A stretch of 64,000 nucleotides of DNA from Sporolactobacillus spathodeae (GCF_016908935.1 NZ_JAFBEV010000001.1:124001-188000); one strand, 5' to 3'; numbered from the stretch's first letter, positions 10,608-21,884 are shown. Notes: generated by a model from the sequence alone, not told the origin. Program-made: numbers and translations.

Positions 10608-11351
10608 ATGGAGATTATCAGTGATGTCTGGGTCAATTGGTTTGAAGGTGAAGAAAATGGGTACAATGTCTGTGCATTTTATGAATGGCGCAAACATGAT
10701 TTTATTGAACTGCTCGATCAAGTGCCGCTGATAAAGATCGATCATGCTTTATTTGATTCTATTGAGAATGATCTGCAGGATCTTCCTCAGGAATTGCTCA
10801 AAGATGTTCGCAACCGGAGTGTTATCTGCAAGAATAATCAACGTGAAATTATAGAATATTGTTTTATCGCGACCGATGGCATGCGTTGCATCGCTGCCGA
10901 TACATTGGGCTATGCGATTCCTGTCCGCAAAAGCCGCTTGATTCCGCGCCAAGAAAGCATTGTGCTGGAGAAGGCGGAAAAAATGCTTGCTGAAAAATAT
11001 CCTATGCCTGTGACTCAAAAAAAAGCTTATCATTTGCTTTCACTTAGCCCTGACTTAATGATTGGGCTGACGCGGCGGGAACGACAGCTGAAACAACTGC
11101 TTTTTATGGCACTGGACCAGCTGCATACGACAGGTAGTGTTGAAGAGATGCGCTATTGGTTTACGGAGTGGTTTCCAACCCGCTATGAAGAAAGCAGACA
11201 TATGACGTTTGACGAAGCGTGGCACGAGCTGATCAGTGGAATGAGCGCGGGTTGGTCTGAACGTCATGCAAGTATTTGCGAACGAATGATAAAAGGCCAG
11301 TCTTATTTTGAAAAACTATGGGAACTCGAACACGGACCGAAAGTACAATAA
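10608..11351 (+). CDS. yjbA: YjbA family protein (UPF0736)
   Basis: A 247-residue soluble protein beginning [20 protein letters not shown], very like the start of B. subtilis YjbA, and placed between fabF and trpS as there. The family (UPF0736/DUF3603) has no known function. No signal peptide, membrane segment or catalytic motif is evident; the C-terminal half is helical and rich in Trp/Arg/Glu. ATG 10608 follows GAGGGGACG. It converges on trpS with a shared hairpin in between. Confidence 0.85.
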   Translation: MEIISDVWVNWFEGEENGYNVCAFYEWRKHDFIELLDQVPLIKIDHALFDSIENDLQDLPQELLKDVRNRSVICKNNQREIIEYCFIATDGMRCIAADTLGYAIPVRKSRLIPRQESIVLEKAEKMLAEKYPMPVTQKKAYHLLSLSPDLMIGLTRRERQLKQLLFMALDQLHTTGSVEEMRYWFTEWFPTRYEESRHMTFDEAWHELISGMSAGWSERHASICERMIKGQSYFEKLWELEHGPKVQ

Positions 11352-11370
11352 AGCTTTTAACACGTAAAAG

Positions 11371-11404
11371 GAAAGCCGCCGGACGCATTTGTCGGGCGGC
11401 TTTC
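11371..11404. terminator. Hairpin between yjbA and trpS
   Basis: GAAAGCCGCC pairs with GGCGGCTTTC around an inner partly paired loop. T-rich tracts are weak, so termination strength is uncertain, but it is centred between convergent genes. Confidence 0.7.
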
Positions 11405-11437
11405 GATAGTATGTAGCCTCTTTTTATTAGTGTCTAG

Positions 11438-12752
<1,315 letters not shown>

Positions 12753-12759
12753 GATTACC

Positions 12760-12788
12760 AGTATAGTGATTTTGAGTCAGAAATGCAA
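12760..12788 (-). promoter_or_regulatory. trpS promoter
   Basis: On the minus strand TTGCAT (12783-12788) and TATACT (12760-12765) are 17 bases apart, just upstream of the T-box leader. Confidence 0.8.
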
Positions 12789-13057
12789 ACTCTATTTTGA
12801 TCGTTGCAAGGATTCGAATAAATTATCGCTTATTTGGAGTGATTTTTCCTGTATCGATCGATTAGTATTCGTATAAAAATGAAATTGACAATGAATAGAT
12901 AATTTTGATAAATATGAAAAAATAGTTATTTGCTCTTCATAAATAGAACAAGAGGTGTATAATGATCCCAAGGTTTGCCAGTTTAAACGGTTATGCAGTT
13001 TACATAGCGCACTTTTTTCATGACTGGGCCTGTCTACAAGAAATTAGGGGGGATAAC

Positions 13058-14728
13058 ATGCAAAAAACAAAATGGGCAAAGTGTTTGGCGCCGCTTGCAC
13101 TCGTTCCAGTTCTTGTGTTGTCAGCATGCTCGGGCAGCGGTTCATCGGCATCATCGAGCAGCAACCAGCTTGCTGCCAAACAAGTGTTGCGAGTCACGAC
13201 AACTTCGGATATTCCGACATTAGACTACACGCAAGCGACCGACACGCAATCAACGAATGTATTGGAAATGGTGAACAGCGGGCTAACACGAATGCACGAT
13301 AACAAAGTGCAGTGGGATCTGGCGTCAGGCGCGAAGGTCAGTTCAGACAAGAAAACGTACACGTTTACATTAAGAAGGGGCATTAAGTGGTCTGATGGCA
13401 AACCGATTACCGCGCAGAACTTTGTCTATGGCTGGCAGCATGAAAATGATCCGAAAGCAAAGCCTGCTTATAATTTCTTGTACGCTTCTGCTGGAATTAA
13501 AAATGCGGAGCAAATCGAAAATCCGAAAGATCCAATGTATGGTAAATATCAAAAATTGGGCATCAAAGCGATTGGCACTGACAAAGTACAAGTGACTTTT
13601 TCAAAGCCGGCGCCGCCATTTTTCTTAAGTTTGCTTTCAACACCAGGGTTTTTCCCGCAAAGACAGGATTTCATCACGAAAGAGGGAAAAAATTATGCCA
13701 TGAGTCCAGACGCTCTGCTTTATGACGGGCCTTTCAAGCTCCAAAGCTGGAATAAAGGATCAGGGTGGACTTATGTCAAGAATAACAATTATTGGGATGC
13801 AAAAAAAATTCATTTGACCAACATAAACATCAAGATTAGTACGGAAGAAGCAACACGCGTTAATCTTTATAAAACGGGGGCTACCGATACCATAGAAAGT
13901 GTTTCAGGAGATTTTGCAGATCAACTGAAGAAGACCATTCCGAAAGAAGTTCATTACGGACTGACTTCAACTACGCGATTCTTATACGTCAATCAAAAGA
14001 CGAATAAATACCTGCGCAATGCCGCTTTACGAAAAGCTTTGAGTGAATCGATCAATCGCCAGGCCTTTGTCACACAATTGATGAAGAACGGATCGGTTCC
14101 TTCAAATTTTGCTGTTCCGAAAGACTTTGTTAAAGGTCCTGATGGAAAAGATTTCCGAACAGGTACGCCAACTGGCTATCCAATGGGTAGTGAAGCTCAG
14201 GCGCAGAAAGACTGGGCAACAGCGAAAAAAGAATTAAAGATAAAAACGTTGAATCTGAATTTCCTGACTCAGGACGGTGATCAGCTGAAAAATTTTGATC
14301 AGTATCTTGCTGGCCAGTTCGAAAAACTTAAAGGCGTTCATGTCACAATTAATCAGCAGCCATTTGCCAATTTCCTAAAGCTGCAAACAGATTTTAAATT
14401 TGATCTTTCATATGCTGGATGGGCACCGGATTATCAGGATCCAATGACCTATCTTGACATGTTTACAACGGGGCATCCTGAGAATTCATCCGGCTGGTCA
14501 AACACAACCTATGACAAGCTGATTGCTTCGGCTGAAAAAGAAGCCAACGTTTCCAAACGTTGGCGCGAATTGCAGCAAGCGGAGAAAATCTTGATCAAAG
14601 ATAACGGCATTATCCCGCTCGATCAGGACGGTCAAGTTTGGACACAAAAGCCTTACGTTAAAGGCCTTCAATATCCAGTTTACGGACCAGTTGTTGACTT
14701 TACAGGCGCGTATATTACAAAACATTGA
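13058..14728 (+). CDS. oppA: Oligopeptide ABC transporter binding lipoprotein, first copy
   Basis: A 556-residue family 5 solute-binding protein. The lipoprotein signal is clear: basic start, hydrophobic stretch and the lipobox LSAC at about residues 18-21, followed by a Ser-rich linker. The body carries OppA-type segments such as RKGIKWSDGKPITAQNFVYGW in pieces near 110 and DYQDPMTYLDMF near 470. It captures peptides outside the membrane for OppBCDF. ATG 13058 follows GGGGGG by 5 bases. A close paralogue lies 740 bases downstream, and a hairpin separates this gene from the rest of the opp cluster. Confidence 0.92.
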   Translation: MQKTKWAKCLAPLALVPVLVLSACSGSGSSASSSSNQLAAKQVLRVTTTSDIPTLDYTQATDTQSTNVLEMVNSGLTRMHDNKVQWDLASGAKVSSDKKTYTFTLRRGIKWSDGKPITAQNFVYGWQHENDPKAKPAYNFLYASAGIKNAEQIENPKDPMYGKYQKLGIKAIGTDKVQVTFSKPAPPFFLSLLSTPGFFPQRQDFITKEGKNYAMSPDALLYDGPFKLQSWNKGSGWTYVKNNNYWDAKKIHLTNINIKISTEEATRVNLYKTGATDTIESVSGDFADQLKKTIPKEVHYGLTSTTRFLYVNQKTNKYLRNAALRKALSESINRQAFVTQLMKNGSVPSNFAVPKDFVKGPDGKDFRTGTPTGYPMGSEAQAQKDWATAKKELKIKTLNLNFLTQDGDQLKNFDQYLAGQFEKLKGVHVTINQQPFANFLKLQTDFKFDLSYAGWAPDYQDPMTYLDMFTTGHPENSSGWSNTTYDKLIASAEKEANVSKRWRELQQAEKILIKDNGIIPLDQDGQVWTQKPYVKGLQYPVYGPVVDFTGAYITKH

Positions 14729-14764
14729 TTGTTTTATTTAATGGTGTGGTTTTATCGATTACTT

Positions 14765-14806
14765 AGAAACAAAAGCCGGAGGACAAATCCTTCGGCTTTT
14801 GTTTCT
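14765..14806. terminator. Terminator after the first oppA
   Basis: AGAAACAAAAGCC and GGCTTTTGTTTCT form a long stem around GGAGGACAAATCCTTC. It sits between the first oppA and the convergent DUF3899-like gene, so it may serve both. Confidence 0.85.
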
Positions 14807-14838
14807 ATTGGTTATGGATGTTTTCGTGACCGCCATTT

Positions 14839-15189
14839 TCAGACGTAAAGAGAAAGGATCAAGGAGAGGATAAATAAAGCGATACCTGAGAAGATAAGCG
14901 GATATGTGATCACTGCTCGTGAACCATCGCGTGGCTCAAAGCGACCGACCAAATCCGAATCTTTTTTGAACGAATGCCGAACTTTTTTGAAGCTGTAGTA
15001 GATGAAATCGAAGAAGCCGCCTTGAATGACAAAAATAATCAGACCAATTATGAGAGCAAATAAGCCAATAATGAAGCTGGCATTGGCGAAAGTTAGCAGT
15101 GAGTATCGTGGCCACATAAATAATTGGATGATAAAAATAAAAAAGATTTCAATAAATGACAAGTAAATATAAAGTCTATTTCGATTCAC
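14839..15189 (-). CDS. DUF3899-like small membrane protein
   Basis: A protein of about 116 residues with three hydrophobic segments (near 5-25, 30-52 and 95-116) and a charged cytoplasmic loop that includes KKDSDLVGRFEPRDGSRAV. This layout resembles DUF3899 proteins, whose function is unknown. GTG 15189 is chosen since GGAGG lies 6 bases upstream; GTG 15198 touches the ribosome site. It is transcribed opposite to the opp genes and separates the two oppA paralogues. Confidence 0.6.
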   Translation of the reverse strand: MNRNRLYIYLSFIEIFFIFIIQLFMWPRYSLLTFANASFIIGLFALIIGLIIFVIQGGFFDFIYYSFKKVRHSFKKDSDLVGRFEPRDGSRAVITYPLIFSGIALFILSLILSLYV

Positions 15190-15470
15190 ACGCAACACCT
15201 CCGCCCTATCATAACGAAGTTTAAAGTTTGCGGCAAGCTCCGATCAGATGTCAGAATTCATGCCATAAAGTAAAAAATATTTTCTTAAAAAAAACGCTAT
15301 GGAACAACAATTTTTATGTCGAAAGAAATCAGAAACCAATAGATAATTGTAAAAAAGAATGCAATTTGCAAGAATAACTTGTATAATATCGGTTGTAGGT
15401 TAAGCGTGCCGCGATGCACGTTGAATTGACCTAAAAAACAGATAATTTATTATGGGGAGGTCATTGCTTT

Positions 15471-17147
15471 ATGAAGAGTAAAGCAAAATGGTCATTAGTG
15501 CTGAGCTTTGTACTGGCACTGAGTCTTGTGCTTTCCGCATGCGGTAGCTCAAGCAGCAGCAGCAAAAGCACCACTGGACTAGCAAAGGATCAGACGTTGA
15601 ACTTGGCTTCGACTGCTGATATTCCGACGCTTGATCCGAACTTGGCAACCGACACAACGTCAACAAACGTTATTTCTATGACAGAAGCCGGTCTGACAAG
15701 AATGCACAATAACAAATACGCATGGGATCTTGCAGCTGGAGCTCCGAAAATCAGCGCGGATAAGAAAACCGTTACTTTCACACTTCGCAAGGGCATCAAG
15801 TGGTCCGATGGCAAGCCTGTAACGGCTCAAGATTTCGTTTACGGCTGGCATCGTCAGAACGACCCAGCAGCGAAACCTGCTTATAACTTCTTATTTGCTG
15901 CTTCAGGTATTAAGAATGCTTCTAAAATTGAAGATCCGACAAACAAAGCTTGGTATGGCAAGTACAACAAGCTGGGTGTTAAAGCACTGAACAGCACAAC
16001 GCTGCAAGTGACTTTCGATGCTCCGGTTCCTCCATTCTTCTACAGCATTTTGTCTCAGCCGCAATTCATGCCGCTGCGTGCAGATTTTGTTAAGAAACAG
16101 GGCAAAAATTTTGCACAGGGCGCTTCGAACTTAATCTTCAACGGTCCTTTCGTTCTCTCGAAATGGAATAAAGGTTCAGGCTGGACTTACAAAAAGAACC
16201 CGAAATACTGGAATGCAAAAGCAACGAAGCTGACTACAGTTAATTTTCAAGTACAGACGGACATTGCGACTCGTGTGAATCTGTACAAAACGAATAAAAT
16301 TGACATGGTCGGCCTGACTGGCGACTATGTTAACGCAATGAAGAAGACAAATGCATCTGACATTCACACAGCTCTGAATTCAGGTACTTTCTTCCTCTAT
16401 ATCAACCAGAAAACAAACAAGAACTTGAAAAACTTGAACTTGCGCAAAGCGATCAACGCAGCGATTGACCGCGAAAGCTTTGTTAAAGTTCTGTTCAATG
16501 ACGGTTCTGTTGGTTCGAACTATGTTGTTCCGAAGGGCTTCACTAAGGGTCCAGACGGCAAAGACTTCCGTGGTGCTGATCCGGTAAACGGCTATTCTGC
16601 AGGCTCTGCAGCACAGGCGAAAGCATACTGGAACAAAGCAAAGAAAGAACTTGGCATCAAGAAACTGAACCTGACCTTCCTCAGCTCTGATGGCGCTCAA
16701 TACAAACAATGGGATTCTTACCTCGCCAATCAGCTTGAAAAGCTTCCTGGCGTGACTGTAACGATTAACCAACAGCCTTGGGCGAACTACCTGAAACTGA
16801 ATCAAGAATTCAAATTTGATTTGGCATTCAGCGGTTGGTTCCCAGACTATCAGGATCCGATGACTTATCTGGATATGTGGACAACGGGCAACCCGCAAAA
16901 CACAACTGGATGGTCTAACAAGAAATTCGATGCATTGATTAATGATGGTAAAGCTCAAACTGGCAACCCAACGAAACGTTGGAATGACATGCTCCAAGCT
17001 GAAAAAGTTATGATGGCTGATTACCCAATCGTTCCGATTTATCAATCAGGATACACTTGGGCTCAAAAATCGTATGTTAAAGACTTCTCAATGCCTTCAT
17101 ATGGACCGCAATATGATTTTGCACAGACGTATATTACGAAGCATTAA
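15471..17147 (+). CDS. oppA: Oligopeptide ABC transporter binding lipoprotein, second copy
   Basis: A 558-residue family 5 binding lipoprotein; lipobox LSAC with the acylated Cys near residue 24 and a Ser-rich spacer. Over its length it closely tracks the first oppA (shared WSDGKPVTAQDFVYGW, KPAYNFL, DYQDPMTYLDM and the ending YITKH), so the two arose by duplication. Sequence divergence in the middle suggests different peptide ranges, which is inference. ATG 15471 follows GGGGAGG. A TATAAT at 15382-15387 could be its -10 element, with no good -35. A strong hairpin separates it from oppB. Confidence 0.95.
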   Translation: MKSKAKWSLVLSFVLALSLVLSACGSSSSSSKSTTGLAKDQTLNLASTADIPTLDPNLATDTTSTNVISMTEAGLTRMHNNKYAWDLAAGAPKISADKKTVTFTLRKGIKWSDGKPVTAQDFVYGWHRQNDPAAKPAYNFLFAASGIKNASKIEDPTNKAWYGKYNKLGVKALNSTTLQVTFDAPVPPFFYSILSQPQFMPLRADFVKKQGKNFAQGASNLIFNGPFVLSKWNKGSGWTYKKNPKYWNAKATKLTTVNFQVQTDIATRVNLYKTNKIDMVGLTGDYVNAMKKTNASDIHTALNSGTFFLYINQKTNKNLKNLNLRKAINAAIDRESFVKVLFNDGSVGSNYVVPKGFTKGPDGKDFRGADPVNGYSAGSAAQAKAYWNKAKKELGIKKLNLTFLSSDGAQYKQWDSYLANQLEKLPGVTVTINQQPWANYLKLNQEFKFDLAFSGWFPDYQDPMTYLDMWTTGNPQNTTGWSNKKFDALINDGKAQTGNPTKRWNDMLQAEKVMMADYPIVPIYQSGYTWAQKSYVKDFSMPSYGPQYDFAQTYITKH

Positions 17148-17188
17148 CAATTTGAAGGATAGACTGGTTATGTGAACCTTGTTTGGAG

Positions 17189-17222
17189 GGAGAGTATATG
17201 TCGGCTTTGGCATATACTCTCC
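17189..17222 (+). terminator. Intercistronic hairpin between oppA and oppB
   Basis: GGAGAGTATATG and CATATACTCTCC form a perfect 12-bp stem with a 10-base loop, followed by a short T-rich stretch. It probably gives more oppA than oppBCDF message. Confidence 0.8.
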
Positions 17223-17321
17223 TTCACTATTTTAATGAGTTAAAAGGATAACGCACATTTAATTTGACAATGATGGAAGACAAGATAGATTCTTTGAGCT
17301 TTATAGAGGAGGAGATATCAG

Positions 17322-18248
17322 TTGGGACGCTATGTGCTAAAACGGATCGGCTTTATGATTGTGACGTTTTTTGTTGTAGTCACGCTGACCTTTATCGCAA
17401 TGAAAATGCTGCCGGGCACGCCGTTTCTGAATCCGAAACTTGACCCGACACAGAGACAGGCATTAATGCATGAATATGGTTTGGATCAGCCGCTTGCCAT
17501 TCAATATGTGAAATATATCTGGGAATTGTTGCAAGGCAATATGGGTACCTCTTTCCAATATGGGAATGAAGAGGTAACAACACTCCTCTTTCAGAAGTTC
17601 CCGGTTTCGATGAATTTAGGATTCGAAGCAATCATTATTGGGGCAATCCTTGGCACATTGCTAGGAATATTTGCAGGATTGCATCGGGGAAAATTTCTTG
17701 ATTGGGGTTCGATGATTTTTTCAATGCTTGGAATTTCTATTCCTTCATTCATTTTCGCGGGAATTCTTCAGTATTTCTTGGGCGTTGCGATCCCACTCTT
17801 TCCAGTTGCTGGCTGGGAAGGCGCAAGTTCTCATGTGCTACCGGTTGCTTCACTAGCTGTTGGTGTGCTCGCTGAAGTCGCGATTTTTATGCGTACAGAA
17901 ATGGTCGAAGTCCTTAATCAGGACTATATTGTGACGGCTAAAGCGAAGGGATTGTCAAAAAACGCAGTCGTCTTCAAGCACGCTGTCCGCAACGCATTAA
18001 TTCCAGTTGTTACAATTCTCGGACCGCTGACGGCAGCGATCATTACAGGCTCGCTTGTTATTGAGGACATCTTCGGTATTCCGGGCATCGGCGATCAATA
18101 CGTCAAATCAATTGTTACCAATGACTACCCGATGATTATGGGGACAACAGAATTGTATGCCGCTCTGTTTATATTAACCATTTTCATTGTCGATCTGCTG
18201 TACGGTGTCATTGATCCGAGAATACGTGTTTCAGGAGGACATAATTAA
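17322..18248 (+). CDS. oppB: Oligopeptide ABC transporter permease OppB
   Basis: A 308-residue permease with six predicted membrane segments, beginning MGRYVLKRIGFMIVTFFVV, typical of OppB/DppB. The ATPase-contact region near residues 205-225 reads KAKGLSKNAVVFKHAVRNAL. The start is TTG 17322, eight bases after a GGAGGAG site; no nearby ATG fits. It overlaps oppC by one base (TAATG), pointing to coupled translation. It forms the peptide channel with OppC. Confidence 0.95.
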   Translation: MGRYVLKRIGFMIVTFFVVVTLTFIAMKMLPGTPFLNPKLDPTQRQALMHEYGLDQPLAIQYVKYIWELLQGNMGTSFQYGNEEVTTLLFQKFPVSMNLGFEAIIIGAILGTLLGIFAGLHRGKFLDWGSMIFSMLGISIPSFIFAGILQYFLGVAIPLFPVAGWEGASSHVLPVASLAVGVLAEVAIFMRTEMVEVLNQDYIVTAKAKGLSKNAVVFKHAVRNALIPVVTILGPLTAAIITGSLVIEDIFGIPGIGDQYVKSIVTNDYPMIMGTTELYAALFILTIFIVDLLYGVIDPRIRVSGGHN

Positions 18249-19255
18249 TGACGTCTGCAAATGAAAAGATTACCAATGAAATGTTTCAGCCGGCTGACCT
18301 GGCACAATCCGAGAGTGAAAAAATTTCTGAAAATGTCGTCAGTGTCTGGCGGGATGCCATGCGCCGCTTTTTTCAGAATAAAGGCGCACTGGCTTCATTA
18401 GTGATTCTGACACTAATTATTTTACTTGCCATTTTTGGTCCTTATTTCAATCATTACGGCGCTAATACACAGGACTTAAATAAATCAAATCTTCCACCGA
18501 AGATTTCTGCTCTTTCCTTCCTGCCTTTTTTCAGCGGTGAACAAGCAGGCGTTGATATTTACCAACAACACAATGTCCATGAGGATCATTGGTTCGGCAC
18601 AGATCAGCTTGGTCGTGATTTATGGACGAGAACGTGGGATGGGACACGTGTTTCGCTACTGATCGCATTGATTGCAACACTCGCAGACGTTTTTATCGGG
18701 GTTACATACGGAGGTATTTCTGGTTATTTCGGGGGCGCTGTTGATAATATACTGCAGCGTATCATAGAAATTATTTCTGGTATTCCGAGCTTGATTCTTA
18801 CAATTCTCTTGATTTTGATTATGAAACCAGGAATTACAACTATAACAATTTCCATTCTGTTAACTAACTGGGTACCCATGTCGCGAATTGTCCGTGGGGA
18901 AGTGCTGAAGTTCAAAAATCAAGAGTTCATATTGGCATCAACCACACTTGGCGCAAGCCATAAGCGTGTTTTGTTCAAACATCTCATTCCAAATTCAATG
19001 GGTATGATTATTGTCAACACGATGTTCTCGATACCAACCGCTATTTTCTTTGAAGCGTTTCTCAGCTTTATCGGCCTCGGTATTCGTGATCCACAGGCAT
19101 CGCTCGGTTCGCTGATTAACAGCGGCTATGAAGTTCTGCAATTGCAGCCGTATCAAACGCTCTATCCAGGTTTGGTACTTTGCTTGCTGCTGATTTCATT
19201 CAACTTGATCGGAAATGGACTTCGCGATGCGCTTGATCCGAAGCTGCGTCGCTAA
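18248..19255 (+). CDS. oppC: Oligopeptide ABC transporter permease OppC
   Basis: A 335-residue permease with a long cytoplasmic N-terminus, a first membrane helix near residues 50-70 (ALASLVILTLIILLAIFGPY) and an extracytoplasmic loop of about 90 residues, as usual for OppC. The docking region reads STTLGASHKRVLFKHLIPN near 235. It starts inside the oppB stop and precedes oppD by 14 bases. Partner of OppB. Confidence 0.95.
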   Translation: MTSANEKITNEMFQPADLAQSESEKISENVVSVWRDAMRRFFQNKGALASLVILTLIILLAIFGPYFNHYGANTQDLNKSNLPPKISALSFLPFFSGEQAGVDIYQQHNVHEDHWFGTDQLGRDLWTRTWDGTRVSLLIALIATLADVFIGVTYGGISGYFGGAVDNILQRIIEIISGIPSLILTILLILIMKPGITTITISILLTNWVPMSRIVRGEVLKFKNQEFILASTTLGASHKRVLFKHLIPNSMGMIIVNTMFSIPTAIFFEAFLSFIGLGIRDPQASLGSLINSGYEVLQLQPYQTLYPGLVLCLLLISFNLIGNGLRDALDPKLRR

Positions 19256-19269
19256 ATGGGAGGTGAAAA

Positions 19270-20289
19270 ATGATGGGAAAACTATTGGAAGTAAAGAACT
19301 TGCAGGTTCAATTTGACATATTCGGTGCGCACGTTCAGGCGGTACGCGGCGTTACTTTTGAACTCAATAAAGGCGAGACGTTGGCAATTGTTGGTGAATC
19401 CGGTTCCGGAAAATCAGTCACTTCAAAAGCATTGATGGGTCTGATTCCGAATCCTCCTGGGAAAATTAAAGAGGGACAAATCGTCTTTGAAGGGAAAGAT
19501 CTTGTCGCCAACACCGAAAAGGATTGGATGAAACTTCGCGGCAAAGATATTTCGATGATCTTTCAGGATCCGATGACAGCGTTGAATCCGACAATGAAGG
19601 TTGGCAAACAGATCATGGAAGGGCTGATCCTTCATCAGCATATGAGTAAGAGCCAGGCACGTGAACGCGCCATCGACTTGTTGAGACGTGTCGGTATACC
19701 CAACCCCGAGAAACGAGTGGAAGAATATCCACATCAATTCTCCGGCGGGATGAGGCAGCGTGTCGTCATTGCTATCGCTCTTGCTTGCAATCCAAAAGTC
19801 TTAATCGCCGATGAACCGACGACAGCTCTGGACGTAACGATTCAAGCACAGATTCTTGACCTGATGCGTGATATTCAAAAAGACACCGGGACAGCGATTA
19901 TTCTGATCACACACGACCTTGGTGTTGTTGCCAATATGGCTCAGCGGGTCGCGGTTATGTACGGCGGAAAAATTGTCGAGACCGGCACCCTCGACGAAAT
20001 CTTTTATAATCCGAAACATCCATACACTTGGGGACTCCTCTCGTCAATGCCAAAGTTACATGCGAAAACAGATAAACTTCAGGCGATACCTGGAACGCCA
20101 CCGGATCTCAGCAATCCGCCAAAAGGCTGTCCATTCGCGCCGCGTTGCCCTTATGCGATGAAGGTATGTGTCGATCAGATGCCAGCATATACACATCTGT
20201 CTGAAACGCAGAAAGCCGCTTGCTGGCTTCAGGATGAGCGCGCGCCGAAAGTGGAACCGCCGAAGACTATTGGTGTGGGAGGAGAATGA
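19270..20289 (+). CDS. oppD: Oligopeptide ABC transporter ATPase OppD
   Basis: A 339-residue ATPase: Walker A GESGSGKS near 42-49, Q-loop, signature FSGGMRQR near 158 and Walker B ADEPTTALD. The C-terminal Cys-containing segment GCPFAPRCPYAMKVC is the oligopeptide/dipeptide transporter extension. ATG codons at 19270 and 19273 both fit the GGGAGGTG site. Works as a heterodimer with OppF. Confidence 0.96.
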   Translation: MMGKLLEVKNLQVQFDIFGAHVQAVRGVTFELNKGETLAIVGESGSGKSVTSKALMGLIPNPPGKIKEGQIVFEGKDLVANTEKDWMKLRGKDISMIFQDPMTALNPTMKVGKQIMEGLILHQHMSKSQARERAIDLLRRVGIPNPEKRVEEYPHQFSGGMRQRVVIAIALACNPKVLIADEPTTALDVTIQAQILDLMRDIQKDTGTAIILITHDLGVVANMAQRVAVMYGGKIVETGTLDEIFYNPKHPYTWGLLSSMPKLHAKTDKLQAIPGTPPDLSNPPKGCPFAPRCPYAMKVCVDQMPAYTHLSETQKAACWLQDERAPKVEPPKTIGVGGE

Positions 20290-20292
20290 TTC

Positions 20293-21279
20293 ATGGCGGA
20301 TAAAGAAAAATTGCTCGAAGTTAAAGATCTGAAGAAATATTTTAAGGTTTCGCGCAACGATACTTTGAAAGCTGTCGACGGCGTGAGCTTTGACATTTAT
20401 AAAGGTGAAACACTTGGGCTAGTCGGTGAATCAGGTTGCGGTAAATCGACCACAGGTCGAACGATTATTCGCCTCTATGAACCAACAGCTGGCCAAGTTG
20501 TTTTTGATGGTAAAGACATCGCAGGCTCGCTTGGTACCAGTGGAAAAAAAGAGCTGACTCGTCGAATGCAGATGATTTTTCAAGATCCGTACGCGTCGCT
20601 TAATCCACGAATGATGGTCAATGATATTATTGCCGAAGGGCTAGATATTCATGGCTTAGTTAAATCCAAGAAGGAAAGACTTGAGAGAGTTTATGATCTC
20701 CTTGAAACGGTTGGCCTGAATAAAGAGCACGCGAGTCGCTATCCACATGAATTCAGTGGAGGGCAACGGCAGCGTATCGGTATCGCCCGGGCTCTAGCGG
20801 TCGAACCTGATTTTATTATTGCCGACGAACCGATTTCTGCGCTAGATGTGTCGATTCAGGCCCAGGTCGTCAATCTGTTGCAGGAATTGCAGGAAAAACG
20901 CGGCCTGACCTACCTCTTTATTGCCCACGATCTTTCGATGGTGAAACACATCAGCGATCGCGTCGGGGTGATGTATCTAGGGAATATGGCTGAGTTAGCA
21001 ACAAGTGATGAGCTCTACGATCATCCATTGCACCCCTATACGCAAGCGTTGTTGTCGGCCATTCCTGTTGCTGATCCGGAAATCGAACGCAGTCGCGAAC
21101 GAATTATTCTAAAAGGCGATGTGCCAAGTCCGATCAATCCGCCGAGTGGTTGTCGCTTCCGGACACGCTGTCCGTTCGCAAAAGCAGTCTGCGCGGAGAT
21201 ACGCCCGAATTGGCATGAAGTCGAAGAAGGACACTGGGTCGCCTGTCACTTGCATGACGACAGCGTAACGATGGGCTAA
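20293..21279 (+). CDS. oppF: Oligopeptide ABC transporter ATPase OppF
   Basis: A 328-residue ATPase with Walker [10 protein letters not shown], signature FSGGQRQR and Walker [10 protein letters not shown], and the C-terminal [15 protein letters not shown]-like cysteine segment (starting [11 protein letters not shown] here). It begins three bases after the oppD stop with GGGAGGAGA upstream and ends the operon at a strong terminator. Confidence 0.96.
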   Translation: MADKEKLLEVKDLKKYFKVSRNDTLKAVDGVSFDIYKGETLGLVGESGCGKSTTGRTIIRLYEPTAGQVVFDGKDIAGSLGTSGKKELTRRMQMIFQDPYASLNPRMMVNDIIAEGLDIHGLVKSKKERLERVYDLLETVGLNKEHASRYPHEFSGGQRQRIGIARALAVEPDFIIADEPISALDVSIQAQVVNLLQELQEKRGLTYLFIAHDLSMVKHISDRVGVMYLGNMAELATSDELYDHPLHPYTQALLSAIPVADPEIERSRERIILKGDVPSPINPPSGCRFRTRCPFAKAVCAEIRPNWHEVEEGHWVACHLHDDSVTMG

Positions 21280-21300
21280 TAAGACCATCCGTCCAGTTTA

Positions 21301-21338
21301 AAAAAACCATTAGATACAATTATCTAATGGTTTTTTTT
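21301..21338 (+). terminator. oppF terminator
   Basis: AACCATTAGATA, loop CAAT and TATCTAATGGTT form a perfect stem extended by A/T pairs, followed by eight T residues. Confidence 0.95.
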
Positions 21339-21361
21339 ACGGATAACTGCCGTTTATTGCT

Positions 21362-21460
21362 TTTTGTGAAAAAATGTAGCTTAAGCGCCCTGTCGCCCGC
21401 GGCAAGCGAGCAGCCGAAGTTCAGTTGTTGCAAAATAAAGACCAGGGATAGCCTGGCTTA
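21362..21460 (+). repeat. Dispersed repeat copy R3 (left-truncated)
   Basis: Only the right part of the core is present (CGCCCGCGGCAAGCGAGCAG, then CCGAAG), followed by TTGTTGCAAAATAAAG and the hairpin CCAGG-GATAG-CCTGG at 21442-21456. It starts about 25 bases after the oppF terminator. The end hairpin lies 7 bases beyond the stop of a small minus-strand gene and could terminate it. Confidence 0.75.
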
Positions 21461-21462
21461 TA

Positions 21463-21618
21463 TCATCCACGCCTTTTACAAAGTAAGTGGATGAAATATA
21501 GGATAAGCTCGAAAAGGAGCCCTATTTTAATGGCGAGCATCGACGGCCAGCCGGTAGAAGTATAAAGAACAATCATACCGCCAAGTATCAGTGCGCCGAC
21601 AAGTGTTACCGTTCGCAT
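21463..21618 (-). CDS. Small two-helix membrane protein
   Basis: A 51-codon frame with two hydrophobic stretches (about 4-20 and 27-46) and a basic C-terminus (CKRRG). ATG 21618 lies about 8 bases after GAAAGG; two more in-frame ATGs lie just upstream. The frame ends 7 bases before the end hairpin of repeat R3, which on this strand reads CCAGG-CTATC-CCTGG followed by TCTTTATTTT and may be its terminator. I recognise no family. The clean ribosome site, start and terminator make it credible as a gene. Confidence 0.5.
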   Translation of the reverse strand: MRTVTLVGALILGGMIVLYTSTGWPSMLAIKIGLLFELILYFIHLLCKRRG

Positions 21619-21855
21619 GATCATCATCCTTTCGCGTTGATGAATAAAGCTGTTGGATTGACATACATTATTAAGAGTAGGGCAAGCATCACATAATGGG
21701 ATTGAATAAGCTTAGCATAGGTTGAACTTTTATATCAAGACCTTGGCTAGCGCACAACGATCGTATGTTCAAAATGGTGCTTGCTTCATATAATAGAACT
21801 GAGAAATGTGAATTAATGCTGCTTTCTGAATCAACAGAATGACACAATAGCCCCC

Positions 21856-21884
21856 TTGACAGCAAAAGCTTACGGGTTGACAAT
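21856..21884 (+). promoter_or_regulatory. Promoter of the 41-residue basic peptide gene
   Basis: A perfect TTGACA (21856-21861) is 17 bases from GACAAT (21879-21884). A second TTGACA at 21877-21882 overlaps the -10 region. Confidence 0.6.

Noticed and set aside
15278-15292. CodY-box-like TATTTTCTTAAAAAA upstream of the second oppA
   Set aside because: Four mismatches to the 15-base consensus in a very AT-rich stretch, about 95 bases before the -10 element; not distinguishable from chance.
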